DNA of 28,984 nucleotides from JACKAN01 sp964502735 (GTDB lineage Bacteria > Bdellovibrionota > Bdellovibrionia > Bdellovibrionales > UBA1609): the NCBI GenBank assembly GCA_964502735.1, contig CAZCYD010000037.1, positions 1 to 28,984 of the forward strand. Direction: 5' to 3'. Below, piece by piece: positions 7,258 to 15,386 of the stretch; position 1 is the stretch's first letter, and each line of letters opens with the position of its first letter. Under the pieces are notes generated by a model. It saw nothing but the letters and a program-made list of their open reading frames with translations, was not told the origin of the DNA and did not search any database. Both the position numbers and the translations under genes were made by a program.

Positions 7258-9153
7258 CTACTGTACACCCAATACTAATTGCTTGAGCAGTTCTTCACAC
7301 AGTTGTCGAGGACCTTGTATACATTGATAGTGCTTAAACATGCTCCTAAAATAACTCTGGCTTCCTCTATCAATAGCTAAACAAAAAACATAAATCCCCT
7401 TCTGCTCAGCCTCCAAAATCGCCATTCTCACATCTTCTAAGCCCTGCCTTCCCTCGTAACCGTCAAGATCTGTGGGCTTTCCATCCGTTACTAAGAATAA
7501 AAGCTTTCTTTTGCCGACACCCTTGTCTATTCGCGCTGAGGCGTGCCGTATAGCAGGACCAAGACGAGTGTAACCACGAGGCTTCATTTTCAAAAGATTG
7601 GCTTTTAAAGTTGACCATGCTTGTTGGCTAGATTTTAAAATCGTATATTCACAATGGGCGCGAGTCGCACTCCAAAAACTACTCACCTCGATATTTGGTA
7701 AAACCGTGTCAAATATTTCAGCAACAGTAACTAAAGCTTCACGCATAACTTCAATAATATGTAAGCCGTCTAGATAGGAGTCTGTTGACATTGATTGGTC
7801 AATCAGCAGTGTGAGATCAAGGCTTCTTTGAAGCTCAGCCTTTTTTGCAAAAATGGCCTCATCAAGGCTCGTATTACCTGATCTTATTGCACATTTTAAT
7901 CGAATAAACTCGTCAATATCAACCTCTTCACCCTGACGTTGGCGCTTTATCCATAAAGGCTCATTAAAAATATGAGAGACCTTAGACTTCCAAATATGAA
8001 CAAATTTTTTATCAATCATTAAAAATTGTACATCTTCCTCGCCCAGCACGCAGGGTTCTTTCAATTCTCTTTCGTAGACTGAACAAAAATCAGGCATCAT
8101 CAATTTTTTGTGAGCATTCCACTCTGGGTACTTGATCACTTTGGGGTAAAGCTCGTGAGCTTCTGTCATTTCAGCTTTTCTGAAATCAAAGAAAACCCAC
8201 TTGTTTGTTTTAAACACAGACTGGGCAGCGTCGCCATCAATTGTAACATGACTGAGATCGACTTCTTCCAATGCTTTTTGATGATTTTCTAACTCATTAT
8301 CGCCATCTACTGGACGATAGCCTCCTTGATACTCATCCAGAGTTTCAATTTTCTCAAAGGAGTGCATTACAGGATTGTATTCTGCTTTTTTATCCTCTAT
8401 CGAAACCTGTTCTGGTGGAGAAAATGCGGGATTTTCCACTTCTGAGTTAGAAGAGTCTGTATTTTCATTTTTTGGCTCTGGCATTTTTTGATTAGCAGCA
8501 GGAGAGTCGTGAAGAACTGATAACGAACTCATCTGTGGAATAGAATATTGCATAAACATTGGAGTCTTTTCATTTTTTTTATAGCGAAAATTCTTTACTA
8601 TAGATACGACTTCTTTGCCTGGGGGCTCACAACTTTTAAACTGATTGACCCAAGCTTCATACAAAGAATGCTTTTTTTCCGCAATAGAAGACTTAATTCT
8701 TATTCTGTTAAATATTAAATTTTGCAGAATTTCAAAACTATTAAACTCTTGCCGAAGGTAATTATTGACCAAGTGGATTTGCAACAAGAACTGAGTCCGC
8801 ATAAAGTTACTGGGTTGACCTGACTTGGGTTGACCAGACTTAACAAGACAATTTGCGGGAATGACCTTACTCCCTCCATAAATAGAAAGTAAAAGCCACA
8901 AATAAACTTTTTTGTTGTTTTCAATTTCATCAAAAAGATTAACCCATTGAGGCAAATAGATGACGCCACCAATAAATCCACAAGTATTCAAACTAGGAAC
9001 CGCACTTATTTTTTCATCAGAAGCAAAAAGCAAGTCAACGATACACTGAATATAATTTTCGACCTCTGAAAAAAAACAGGCCGAATCCGACTTTTCTGCC
9101 CGCTGTTTATGAGTTGACGTTAGCTTCCGGAAAAGCCCCTCTAAGTAATCCAT
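7258..9153 (-). CDS. norD: NorD, VWA-domain NO reductase activation protein
   Basis: Partner of the NorQ ATPase in maturing NO reductase, thought to help insert the non-haem iron. The 631 residues comprise a helical N-terminal region (1-175), a Ser/Asn/Pro/Glu-rich linker (about 200-260), a conserved middle part (about 315-440) and a C-terminal VWA domain (about 445-631). The MIDAS metal site is intact: DQSMS (452-456), T529 in GYTRLGPAI and D557 in LVTDGKPTD. Residues 106-115 hold a tandem SGQP-K-SGQP repeat encoded by a short DNA duplication. Its ATG overlaps the norQ stop (TAATG), so translation is coupled. Last gene of the nor operon. Confidence 0.93.
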   Translation of the reverse strand: MDYLEGLFRKLTSTHKQRAEKSDSACFFSEVENYIQCIVDLLFASDEKISAVPSLNTCGFIGGVIYLPQWVNLFDEIENNKKVYLWLLLSIYGGSKVIPANCLVKSGQPKSGQPSNFMRTQFLLQIHLVNNYLRQEFNSFEILQNLIFNRIRIKSSIAEKKHSLYEAWVNQFKSCEPPGKEVVSIVKNFRYKKNEKTPMFMQYSIPQMSSLSVLHDSPAANQKMPEPKNENTDSSNSEVENPAFSPPEQVSIEDKKAEYNPVMHSFEKIETLDEYQGGYRPVDGDNELENHQKALEEVDLSHVTIDGDAAQSVFKTNKWVFFDFRKAEMTEAHELYPKVIKYPEWNAHKKLMMPDFCSVYERELKEPCVLGEEDVQFLMIDKKFVHIWKSKVSHIFNEPLWIKRQRQGEEVDIDEFIRLKCAIRSGNTSLDEAIFAKKAELQRSLDLTLLIDQSMSTDSYLDGLHIIEVMREALVTVAEIFDTVLPNIEVSSFWSATRAHCEYTILKSSQQAWSTLKANLLKMKPRGYTRLGPAIRHASARIDKGVGKRKLLFLVTDGKPTDLDGYEGRQGLEDVRMAILEAEQKGIYVFCLAIDRGSQSYFRSMFKHYQCIQGPRQLCEELLKQLVLGVQ

Positions 9154-9926
9154 TACACAATCAAGTTGATCAGATCAACTAGAGCCTCTTGTGTTTCTTT
9201 ATCGTCTGTTAGTGTCTCGGCAATAGAATACCGACAGGCCATTCTTTGATCCATACCTCTTGCAATCAAATCAGCAGCATAAACTAATAAACGAGTAGAA
9301 ACTATCTCTGATAAGTGAAGGTTTTCACTAATGCGAATTTTATTGGCTGCTTGCACTATTTTTTTTGCCACGCCAGGATCCACCTTTGTTAACTCACAAA
9401 TTATTTGCGCTTCTTTAGCCTCAGGTAGATAGTTTAAAGATATAGTCACAAATCTTTGTCTTGTTGAAGGCTTCAACTCTTTAACCCCACGCTGATAACC
9501 TGGGTTGTAACTGGCTACAAGAAAAAAATTTGCGTCGGCCTTTACCGTTTCATTGAGTTTATCTAAGTAGACCTCTCGTCGATGATCAGTAAGTGGGTGG
9601 AGAGCCACTATAACATCCTCACGAGCCTCTGCAATTTCATCCAAATACAACATGGCCCCTTGGCGTGCGGCTCTGGTAACTGGCCCATCCACCCAAATAG
9701 TTTCACCACCTTTAAGAATATACCGCCCCAGCAAATCTGCAGCATTTGTATCTTCATTACAGGCGACTTTTATAAGTGGCACATCTAACTCAAATGCCAT
9801 GGCCTCAACAAACTGCGACTTCCCACAGCCTGTTGGACCTTTTAGCATAAGCGGAAGTTTAGACTGAAAACAGGATCTAAACACTAAAGTTTCATTACCT
9901 GTCTCAAGATATAGTGGTTTATGCAT
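9153..9926 (-). CDS. norQ: NorQ, MoxR-type AAA+ ATPase for NO reductase activation
   Basis: Cytoplasmic AAA+ ATPase that works with NorD to activate NorBC. The Walker A motif GPTGCGKS is at residues 30-37 and Walker B LYLDE at 93-97, followed by a sensor segment (FFLVASYNPGYQRG) and the arginine-bearing PSTRQRF, all typical of the CbbQ/NorQ/MoxR group. Length 257 is normal. I start it at the ATG overlapping the norB stop by 8 bases (ATGCATAA); a TTG two codons earlier is possible. A weak AGGTG lies upstream, so coupling to norB is likely. Confidence 0.95.
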   Translation of the reverse strand: MHKPLYLETGNETLVFRSCFQSKLPLMLKGPTGCGKSQFVEAMAFELDVPLIKVACNEDTNAADLLGRYILKGGETIWVDGPVTRAARQGAMLYLDEIAEAREDVIVALHPLTDHRREVYLDKLNETVKADANFFLVASYNPGYQRGVKELKPSTRQRFVTISLNYLPEAKEAQIICELTKVDPGVAKKIVQAANKIRISENLHLSEIVSTRLLVYAADLIARGMDQRMACRYSIAETLTDDKETQEALVDLINLIV

Positions 9927-11250
9927 TTTCAACTACACCTACAGGCTTGCCAAACCTTATAAAATTCCAAACGAAGGCAATTATGCCGATAGTAAATAAC
10001 GATGCTGCTAATACAAGTCCAAAAAAGTGAACCTCTAGCTCTTTTTGTACAACCATAAAATCCATACCCATACGACGCTCAAGGTATACTTGCGCCACTC
10101 CGGCTATTCCAAATGCAACTGTCATGGAAATCATACCGATATTGGATGTCCAAAAGGCAAACACGCTCATTCCACTATCATTTAACTTTCTTCCAGTCAG
10201 CTGAGGCATCGCATAAGTAATTATGGCCAATACTAAGCAGGCATAAGCCCCCCAAAAAGCCATGTGCCCATGCATTCCAGTTACGAGTGTTCCATGAGTG
10301 TACATATTAACTTGTGGGAGTGTGTGGGCAAAACCCAAAAATCCAGCCCCAACAAAAGCAAGAATAGCCGTAGCTAATGTCCATGCCATTGCCGTTTTAT
10401 TATCGTTATTGCGCCCACCTTTTTTAGCCATAACAATTGCATAAATAGCCATACCTAAAAAGGCCACGGGTTCCAAAGCACTAAATACGCCGCCAATCCA
10501 AAGCCAATAGCGAGGAGTACCAATATAGTAGTAGTGATGGCCAGTTCCTAATATTCCACTTAAAAATGTAAAGCCCACAATAACGTACAGCCACTTTTCA
10601 AGTATTTCGCGATCTACACCCGTCATTTTAATCAACAGGAATGATAAAATTGCACCCATTATTAGCTCCCAAACGCCCTCAACCCAAAGGTGAACAACCC
10701 ACCATCTCCAATACGAGTCGTGAGTCTGATGATCTGTATCTATCATCCCTGGAAGATACAGAAGTGCAGCTGTTAAGAGTCCAAAAAATAATACTAAACT
10801 TGTCGTTGTGTATCTTTTTCCTTTCCAAATCGTGGAGCCAATTAAATAAATAAATAACAAAACATTGACGACTACAAGATAATCGAGAGGCCTTGGAATT
10901 TCTAAAAATTTTCTACCTTCCCACCAAGCAAAGTGAAATCCTATTACGGCTGTAACTCCAACCAGAACAAAAGATATAAGTTGGACATAAGCCAGTTTAA
11001 CAGACACCAGTTCGCGGTCGGCCTCCTCAGGTATAATGTAATAGGCCGCACCCATAAATCCCGAAAGCAACCACATCACTAAAAGATTCGTATGTGTTGT
11101 ACGAGCTGTATTAAACGGAATCCAATCGTGGAGTCCATCCATGCCCATATGAGCAAAGGCCATTATAAAACCATAAACAAGCTGTAAGCTAAACAAAAGC
11201 ATACAGACAGCAAAAAACCAATAAGCCACTTTCTGTGATTGATATTTCAT
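9919..11250 (-). CDS. norB: Nitric oxide reductase catalytic subunit NorB
   Basis: Membrane subunit that reduces two NO to N2O. A haem-copper-oxidase-like protein of about 12 helices and 443 residues, the size of cytochrome-c-dependent NorB (no N-terminal quinol-NOR extension). Expected ligands are visible: H53 and H329 for low-spin haem b, H327 for haem b3, and the FeB site H187, H238 and H239 with E191; E260 in SALEPVAF is also conserved. It starts 1 base after the norC stop (TAA-G-ATG), so translation follows from norC. Confidence 0.97.
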   Translation of the reverse strand: MKYQSQKVAYWFFAVCMLLFSLQLVYGFIMAFAHMGMDGLHDWIPFNTARTTHTNLLVMWLLSGFMGAAYYIIPEEADRELVSVKLAYVQLISFVLVGVTAVIGFHFAWWEGRKFLEIPRPLDYLVVVNVLLFIYLIGSTIWKGKRYTTTSLVLFFGLLTAALLYLPGMIDTDHQTHDSYWRWWVVHLWVEGVWELIMGAILSFLLIKMTGVDREILEKWLYVIVGFTFLSGILGTGHHYYYIGTPRYWLWIGGVFSALEPVAFLGMAIYAIVMAKKGGRNNDNKTAMAWTLATAILAFVGAGFLGFAHTLPQVNMYTHGTLVTGMHGHMAFWGAYACLVLAIITYAMPQLTGRKLNDSGMSVFAFWTSNIGMISMTVAFGIAGVAQVYLERRMGMDFMVVQKELEVHFFGLVLAASLFTIGIIAFVWNFIRFGKPVGVVENA

Positions 11251-11251
11251 C

Positions 11252-11971
11252 TTATAACTCCACCGTCTTTTCTGATAAAAAGTTTACTAGATCTTCAATT
11301 TGACTACCTGTTAATGGTAATTTTGGCATTTTTGAATCCGCCTTTACAGAAAAGGGATCTTTTAGAAATTGACTTATCTCTTCACGGCTCATGCGTCCAG
11401 ATACACCGTCTAAAGCCGGTCCAACAAGCCCTCCCTTACCCTCTAGTGCATGGCAGGTTATGCAAAGTTGATCAAAAACCGGTGGGCGAGAAGGCTTGCC
11501 AATATGATCGGAGTCTAAGGATAGAGCTGCGACGGATTGTGTGTCTTGTGCGAGCGGTGGCTTGGGAGGAAATCCATTGAGGTCCATTGTTCCAATCCAC
11601 GTTAAGAAGGCCGTCAAATCATTAATCTGGGCCTCAGAAAATTTATAGTTTGTCATCCGACGTTTCTTTTGTCCCACCGACATTGCATCTGGATCTCTTA
11701 ATATTGCCTTTATATAAGTCTCGCCCCGACGTTCAAAAACCTTAGTGAGTTCTGGGGCGTAATAGGCTCCCTCTCCCATAATGGTGTGACAGCCCATACA
11801 ATTACTGACATCAAATAAATGTTTGCCTCTAATGACTTGCTCGTTCATCTCGGCAACATTTGTTTGAGTTGGAATTCTTTGAAATGTGTCTACTGTCAGT
11901 CCAATAAAAACAGCCGAAAATGCAGCTGTCCCCCATACAAAGAACGCTCGCGCTTGTGACTTCGAAAGCAT
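11252..11971 (-). CDS. norC: NorC with two cytochrome c domains
   Basis: Membrane-anchored cytochrome c that feeds electrons to NorB. The N-terminal helix (about 10-29) anchors a NorC-type haem domain with CMGCH at 58-62 and probable ligand M106. A second, class I cytochrome c domain follows a Pro-rich linker (about 133-165): CITCH at 170-174 and M215 in KMPKLP. Usual NorC is about 150 residues with one haem; this one has 239 and two. I use the ATG that overlaps the preceding leader ORF stop (TGATG), with GGAG 7 bases before it; a GTG one codon upstream is possible. Confidence 0.94.
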   Translation of the reverse strand: MLSKSQARAFFVWGTAAFSAVFIGLTVDTFQRIPTQTNVAEMNEQVIRGKHLFDVSNCMGCHTIMGEGAYYAPELTKVFERRGETYIKAILRDPDAMSVGQKKRRMTNYKFSEAQINDLTAFLTWIGTMDLNGFPPKPPLAQDTQSVAALSLDSDHIGKPSRPPVFDQLCITCHALEGKGGLVGPALDGVSGRMSREEISQFLKDPFSVKADSKMPKLPLTGSQIEDLVNFLSEKTVEL

Positions 11972-12018
11972 CACGACTCTCCTTTCTTACAGAAAAACTT
12001 ACAAACTTTTAGGTGCAT
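11971..12018 (-). CDS. Putative 15-residue leader peptide coupled to norC
   Basis: A tiny ORF, MHLKVCKFFCKKGES, lies downstream of the predicted nor transcription start. AAGGAG sits 6 bases before its ATG, the best ribosome site in the leader, and its stop TGA overlaps the norC ATG. It holds two Cys spaced C-x3-C in a Lys-rich setting. The same frame stays open upstream to 12168, but that longer ORF begins ahead of the predicted start site and has no good ribosome site. Function unknown; it may couple or sense translation of norC. Confidence 0.5.
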   Translation of the reverse strand: MHLKVCKFFCKKGES

Positions 12019-12082
12019 ACTCATCTCCTTTACAATGCCATCAAAACAGTAGTGAAAATGACATAAAACATCCACACGTTGG

Positions 12083-12125
12083 AGCTTAAAACAAAATTCT
12101 CTACCGATGTTATGATATTGATCAT
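12083..12125 (-). promoter_or_regulatory. FNR/DNR-type class II promoter of norCBQD
   Basis: TGATATTGATCA (12113-12124), flanked as ATGAT/ATCAT, matches TGAT-N4-ATCA exactly. On the minus strand TAAGCT (12083-12088) begins 31 nt from the box centre. The predicted transcript starts near 12077, leaving a leader of about 105 bases that carries the 15-codon ORF. Confidence 0.72.
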
Positions 12126-12213
12126 ATTCACCTTCACAGCGATGAAAAGCCTTAAATTTACTTAACAAACCTAAGTCGAGTTGAGGTAATAATACCGTCT
12201 CATTGTTTATGTT

Positions 12214-12552
12214 CTAAAACTTATACCCCAATCCGATAGCCATATGCCAAGTCGAATTGTAGTAATAAGAGGGAAGCGCCAAAAATAGATGATCCTTACC
12301 CATGTACGGGCCACAACCCAAAATGGGTGTCCACTCGTCAATCGAATTATTATACCTCAATGACGGATAAAAGCTTAATCCACCAAAAAGTGACCCCAAC
12401 TCAAATTTAATATTGGGCCCTCCAAAATTGAGGAATGCACTATCTGAATTAAAGGCAAAGCTTGGCACTCCCACTATGTTTACCCCCCCCTGAGCCAACA
12501 CAGAGTTTGAAATAACTAACACCGCGATAGTTGCTGCTATAAATCTAAGCAC
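12214..12552 (-). CDS. Small outer-membrane-type or secreted protein
   Basis: Unrecognised 112-residue protein. A clear signal peptide (residues 1-20, cut near VLAQ) is followed by a Gly/aromatic-rich, strand-like sequence with alternating hydrophobic residues, ending in MAIGLGYKF; a C-terminal Phe is typical of outer-membrane barrels. At about 90 mature residues it is short for a barrel, so it may be partial or oligomeric. Start is GTG, with AGGGGG 5 bases upstream. It lies between the ribonucleotide reductase and the nor promoter on the same strand; I see no FNR-type box before it. Confidence 0.7.
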   Translation of the reverse strand: MLRFIAATIAVLVISNSVLAQGGVNIVGVPSFAFNSDSAFLNFGGPNIKFELGSLFGGLSFYPSLRYNNSIDEWTPILGCGPYMGKDHLFLALPSYYYNSTWHMAIGLGYKF

Positions 12553-12689
12553 ACTAGCCCCCTTTAGTTATAGTTCTTAGTTCTCTTTTTTAAAGACCAA
12601 TGAAAGGCCCATCACGAAGGCATTTAATAAAGTTATACCCTCAACACCCCAAACCCATGACACTACTACTAACATTGCTACTCATACTG

Positions 12690-15302
12690 TTAATGACACT
12701 TACTGCTTCCACAGTCTTTACACAAGAAACAACCTTCTGAAATAATTAACTTGTCGCTTCCACAATCCACGCATTTTAAGGATTTAATTTCACCAATATA
12801 CTTCTTTAAGGTTCTAGCAATAGCTTTGGAAAAAGATGTTATCGTCCCCTCGCTTTTAATTAGTTGGGATACAATAAACTCAATATCCGTTCCGTGCCGA
12901 AGAGCTGTAGAAATCATCCTTGTTAGGGCCTCTTGCTCATTCGACTCAAAAAATGTGCTAATATCTTCCAGTCCCCAACCGTCTTCTGTCTGCAAATTGT
13001 AAACTCCTGAACTGGCTTTAATGAGTTTTCCTTTTATAAGTTTATTTGGCAGAAACAATCGCTCCTGCTTCATGGCAAAAACCTCATAGGGATCTCCACC
13101 CAACAGGCCTACAAGCACAACCCATTTTTCGTTGTTTGTTGTTAGGTGATGAATGTCGCAGTCAAGAACCATCGGCCTCTTTATAGCTTTAGTTCGTGGA
13201 ATACCAACAAAGGTGGAGCTGTCAGAGGGGCTTGCCACTGACAAAACAGAGGTCATAGTTCCCTCTCTGTAAGAGGTGCACCCCTTAATTGTTCCCGATT
13301 TATAGACTTCCATATAAAGCCTCTTAAAATCTTCATAGGGATAGTCGTGGGGAATATTCACCGTTTTAGACATTGCCGAATCAATATACTTAGAAAGCAC
13401 TTTCATAGTGCTTATATGATCATCAATATTAAGTTGAAAAGCTGTTGCCGCCCAAGGAGCTCCCTCATCCCATGTTCCACGCTCCTCATGAAACTGAAAG
13501 GCATAATCTTTAATCCGCGATTCTTTAAGCAACCCTCTGGATGAGTCTATCTTCCAAATTTCTCCTTGATACTCAGTCATCAATAGGCTCTCATCCCCTT
13601 CTTTTATCCACTTCCAGTCTTCCCGCCCCGACTGACTTGTATAGGTGTGATTTTGCCAATCCACGTTTGTTGGAACTTCTAATTCTTGAGGAGCATAGGG
13701 TTGAATAGATGTCCGAATATAGCGAGTCATAAATAAGGGCTCTAATCCACCTGACACATTATTTGCCAACACAGAACTGTTACCCGTAGGCTGAATCGAT
13801 AACAAGTGGCTGTTTCTTAGCCCATGCTTTGCAATCAATTCTAAAACCTCTTTATCAAGATTTTTTATAAAATTTCCAGCCAAGAATTTTTCTTTGTCAA
13901 ACTTCAAAAATGAACCCTTCTCACTAGCAAGAAGAGAAGAGGCTCGATAAGACTCGTTCATTATAAACTTTGCCAAATCTTCTGTGAGTTCCAAGGCTCT
14001 CTTAGACCCATACCGAACTTTCATCATCATGAGGGCCGACCCATACCCCATAATCCCAAGACCCACCCTTCTTTTTTCTATTAAATTATTTTTTTGTTCT
14101 TCGAGTGGAACGGAAGTTCTGTCGTTGACACTGTCAAGAAATCGTATAGCTGTAGGGATTATGGATTTCAATTTATCAAAATCCCAATTGGAACGTTCAC
14201 AGTCTACAAATTGAGTCAAATTAAGCGATCCTAAAAGACAGGAACCTCCCACTGGTAAAACTTGTTCTCCACAGGGGTTGGTAGCATTGATATATTCATC
14301 ATAATAGAGATTATTAAGCCTATTGATTGTATCAGAAAATAATATACCGGGCTCATTTCTATTGTAAGTGGAATTCATTATAAGATTCCACAGGGTATTT
14401 GCATTTTCATATTCCTTATAAACTTTTGTAGGATAACCTCTGGCCTTCCATTGATCGAGATTGCCATCCCACTCCCTGTCGTAAGTCTCTTTAGCCACCT
14501 CGTAGTCAGGAAACTCAAGCTTCCACGGCTTGTGATTTTCAACAGCGTCCATAAAAGCATCGCTAACCAGAACGGACATATTAAATTTTGTTAGTCTATT
14601 TGGCGTTTGTTTTGCGGTTATAAACTCCTCAATATCGGGATGAAACACAGAAAGCGTCACCATTTGGGCACCCTTCCTTATTTTGGCTTTTCCCTTATTG
14701 TTATTTTTCTTTTTTCCACTCCCCGCTGTAATGACAGCACTTTGAGTGTCCCACATTTCTAAAAGCTTAACTGCTCCTGGTGAGTCTCCCCCAATTCCCT
14801 CAACAAATGCTCCTCGCGGTCTCAAAACATCTGCGCAAAAACCATATCCCCCCTCTGATTTCAATATCAGAGCTTGGCGCTTTAACTCGTCCATTATACT
14901 TTCCATCGAGTCTTGCTTTTCACCCCTAAAACCGCTGACAAAACAGTTAATATAGGTTGTCCCCTTAAGTCCTGTGCCGGCATTGGAGGTGATTCTACCA
15001 CCTGGAACGAATTTAAAATTTTCTAATAGATTTATGTACTTTATTTTCCAATACTCTTGAGCTTCGGCTTCCTCACTGGATGCAATATCAACGGCTATCG
15101 CATAATGGCGATCATTTATATCTTTTTCATTTCCATATTTGTAAGTGAGATCAAAAATTTCTTTGGAAAAGTCATTAGTAAACTGCGTATTGGCTTTTAC
15201 AATACTTTTTTCTTCAGTCTCCGAGTTTGAAGATTTTCTTTTTTTCATCATAAGATTTCTATCCAAGCTCACGCTATCCAAAACAGCTTTATCCAATTCC
15301 AC
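12690..15302 (-). CDS. nrdJ: Class II (adenosylcobalamin-dependent) ribonucleotide reductase
   Basis: Makes deoxyribonucleotides by a B12 radical mechanism independent of oxygen. Class II hallmarks are present: GGRITSNAGTG and INCFVSG (C120), NPCGEQ (N342, radical C344, E346), GGSCLLGSLNL (C355, redox partner of C120), and a C-terminal Cys-rich ribbon CVDCG...CFLCKDCG for re-reduction. The product is 870 residues from the chosen GTG. GGAGG lies 5 bases before this GTG, whereas an in-frame TTG at 15314 overlaps that ribosome site. It lies 84 bases after the decarboxylase on the same strand and may be co-transcribed. An oxygen-independent enzyme suits growth by denitrification. Confidence 0.93.
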   Translation of the reverse strand: MELDKAVLDSVSLDRNLMMKKRKSSNSETEEKSIVKANTQFTNDFSKEIFDLTYKYGNEKDINDRHYAIAVDIASSEEAEAQEYWKIKYINLLENFKFVPGGRITSNAGTGLKGTTYINCFVSGFRGEKQDSMESIMDELKRQALILKSEGGYGFCADVLRPRGAFVEGIGGDSPGAVKLLEMWDTQSAVITAGSGKKKNNNKGKAKIRKGAQMVTLSVFHPDIEEFITAKQTPNRLTKFNMSVLVSDAFMDAVENHKPWKLEFPDYEVAKETYDREWDGNLDQWKARGYPTKVYKEYENANTLWNLIMNSTYNRNEPGILFSDTINRLNNLYYDEYINATNPCGEQVLPVGGSCLLGSLNLTQFVDCERSNWDFDKLKSIIPTAIRFLDSVNDRTSVPLEEQKNNLIEKRRVGLGIMGYGSALMMMKVRYGSKRALELTEDLAKFIMNESYRASSLLASEKGSFLKFDKEKFLAGNFIKNLDKEVLELIAKHGLRNSHLLSIQPTGNSSVLANNVSGGLEPLFMTRYIRTSIQPYAPQELEVPTNVDWQNHTYTSQSGREDWKWIKEGDESLLMTEYQGEIWKIDSSRGLLKESRIKDYAFQFHEERGTWDEGAPWAATAFQLNIDDHISTMKVLSKYIDSAMSKTVNIPHDYPYEDFKRLYMEVYKSGTIKGCTSYREGTMTSVLSVASPSDSSTFVGIPRTKAIKRPMVLDCDIHHLTTNNEKWVVLVGLLGGDPYEVFAMKQERLFLPNKLIKGKLIKASSGVYNLQTEDGWGLEDISTFFESNEQEALTRMISTALRHGTDIEFIVSQLIKSEGTITSFSKAIARTLKKYIGEIKSLKCVDCGSDKLIISEGCFLCKDCGSSKCH

Positions 15303-15386
15303 ATTGTCCTCCAAAGTTAGTAATTTTTCTAGTTGATAGCCAAATTTTTTCTAATAATTCAAATCTGTATGTACTATATACCATTT

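Noticed and set aside
12019..12168. Upstream extension of the norC leader ORF to 65 codons
   Set aside because: Its start lies ahead of the predicted FNR-type promoter start and has no ribosome site; only the last 15 codons have one.
15303..15386. FNR-type box before the ribonucleotide reductase
   Set aside because: The nearest match, TTGAT followed by AAATT on the plus strand, lacks the second half-site; no TGA-N6-TCA is present.
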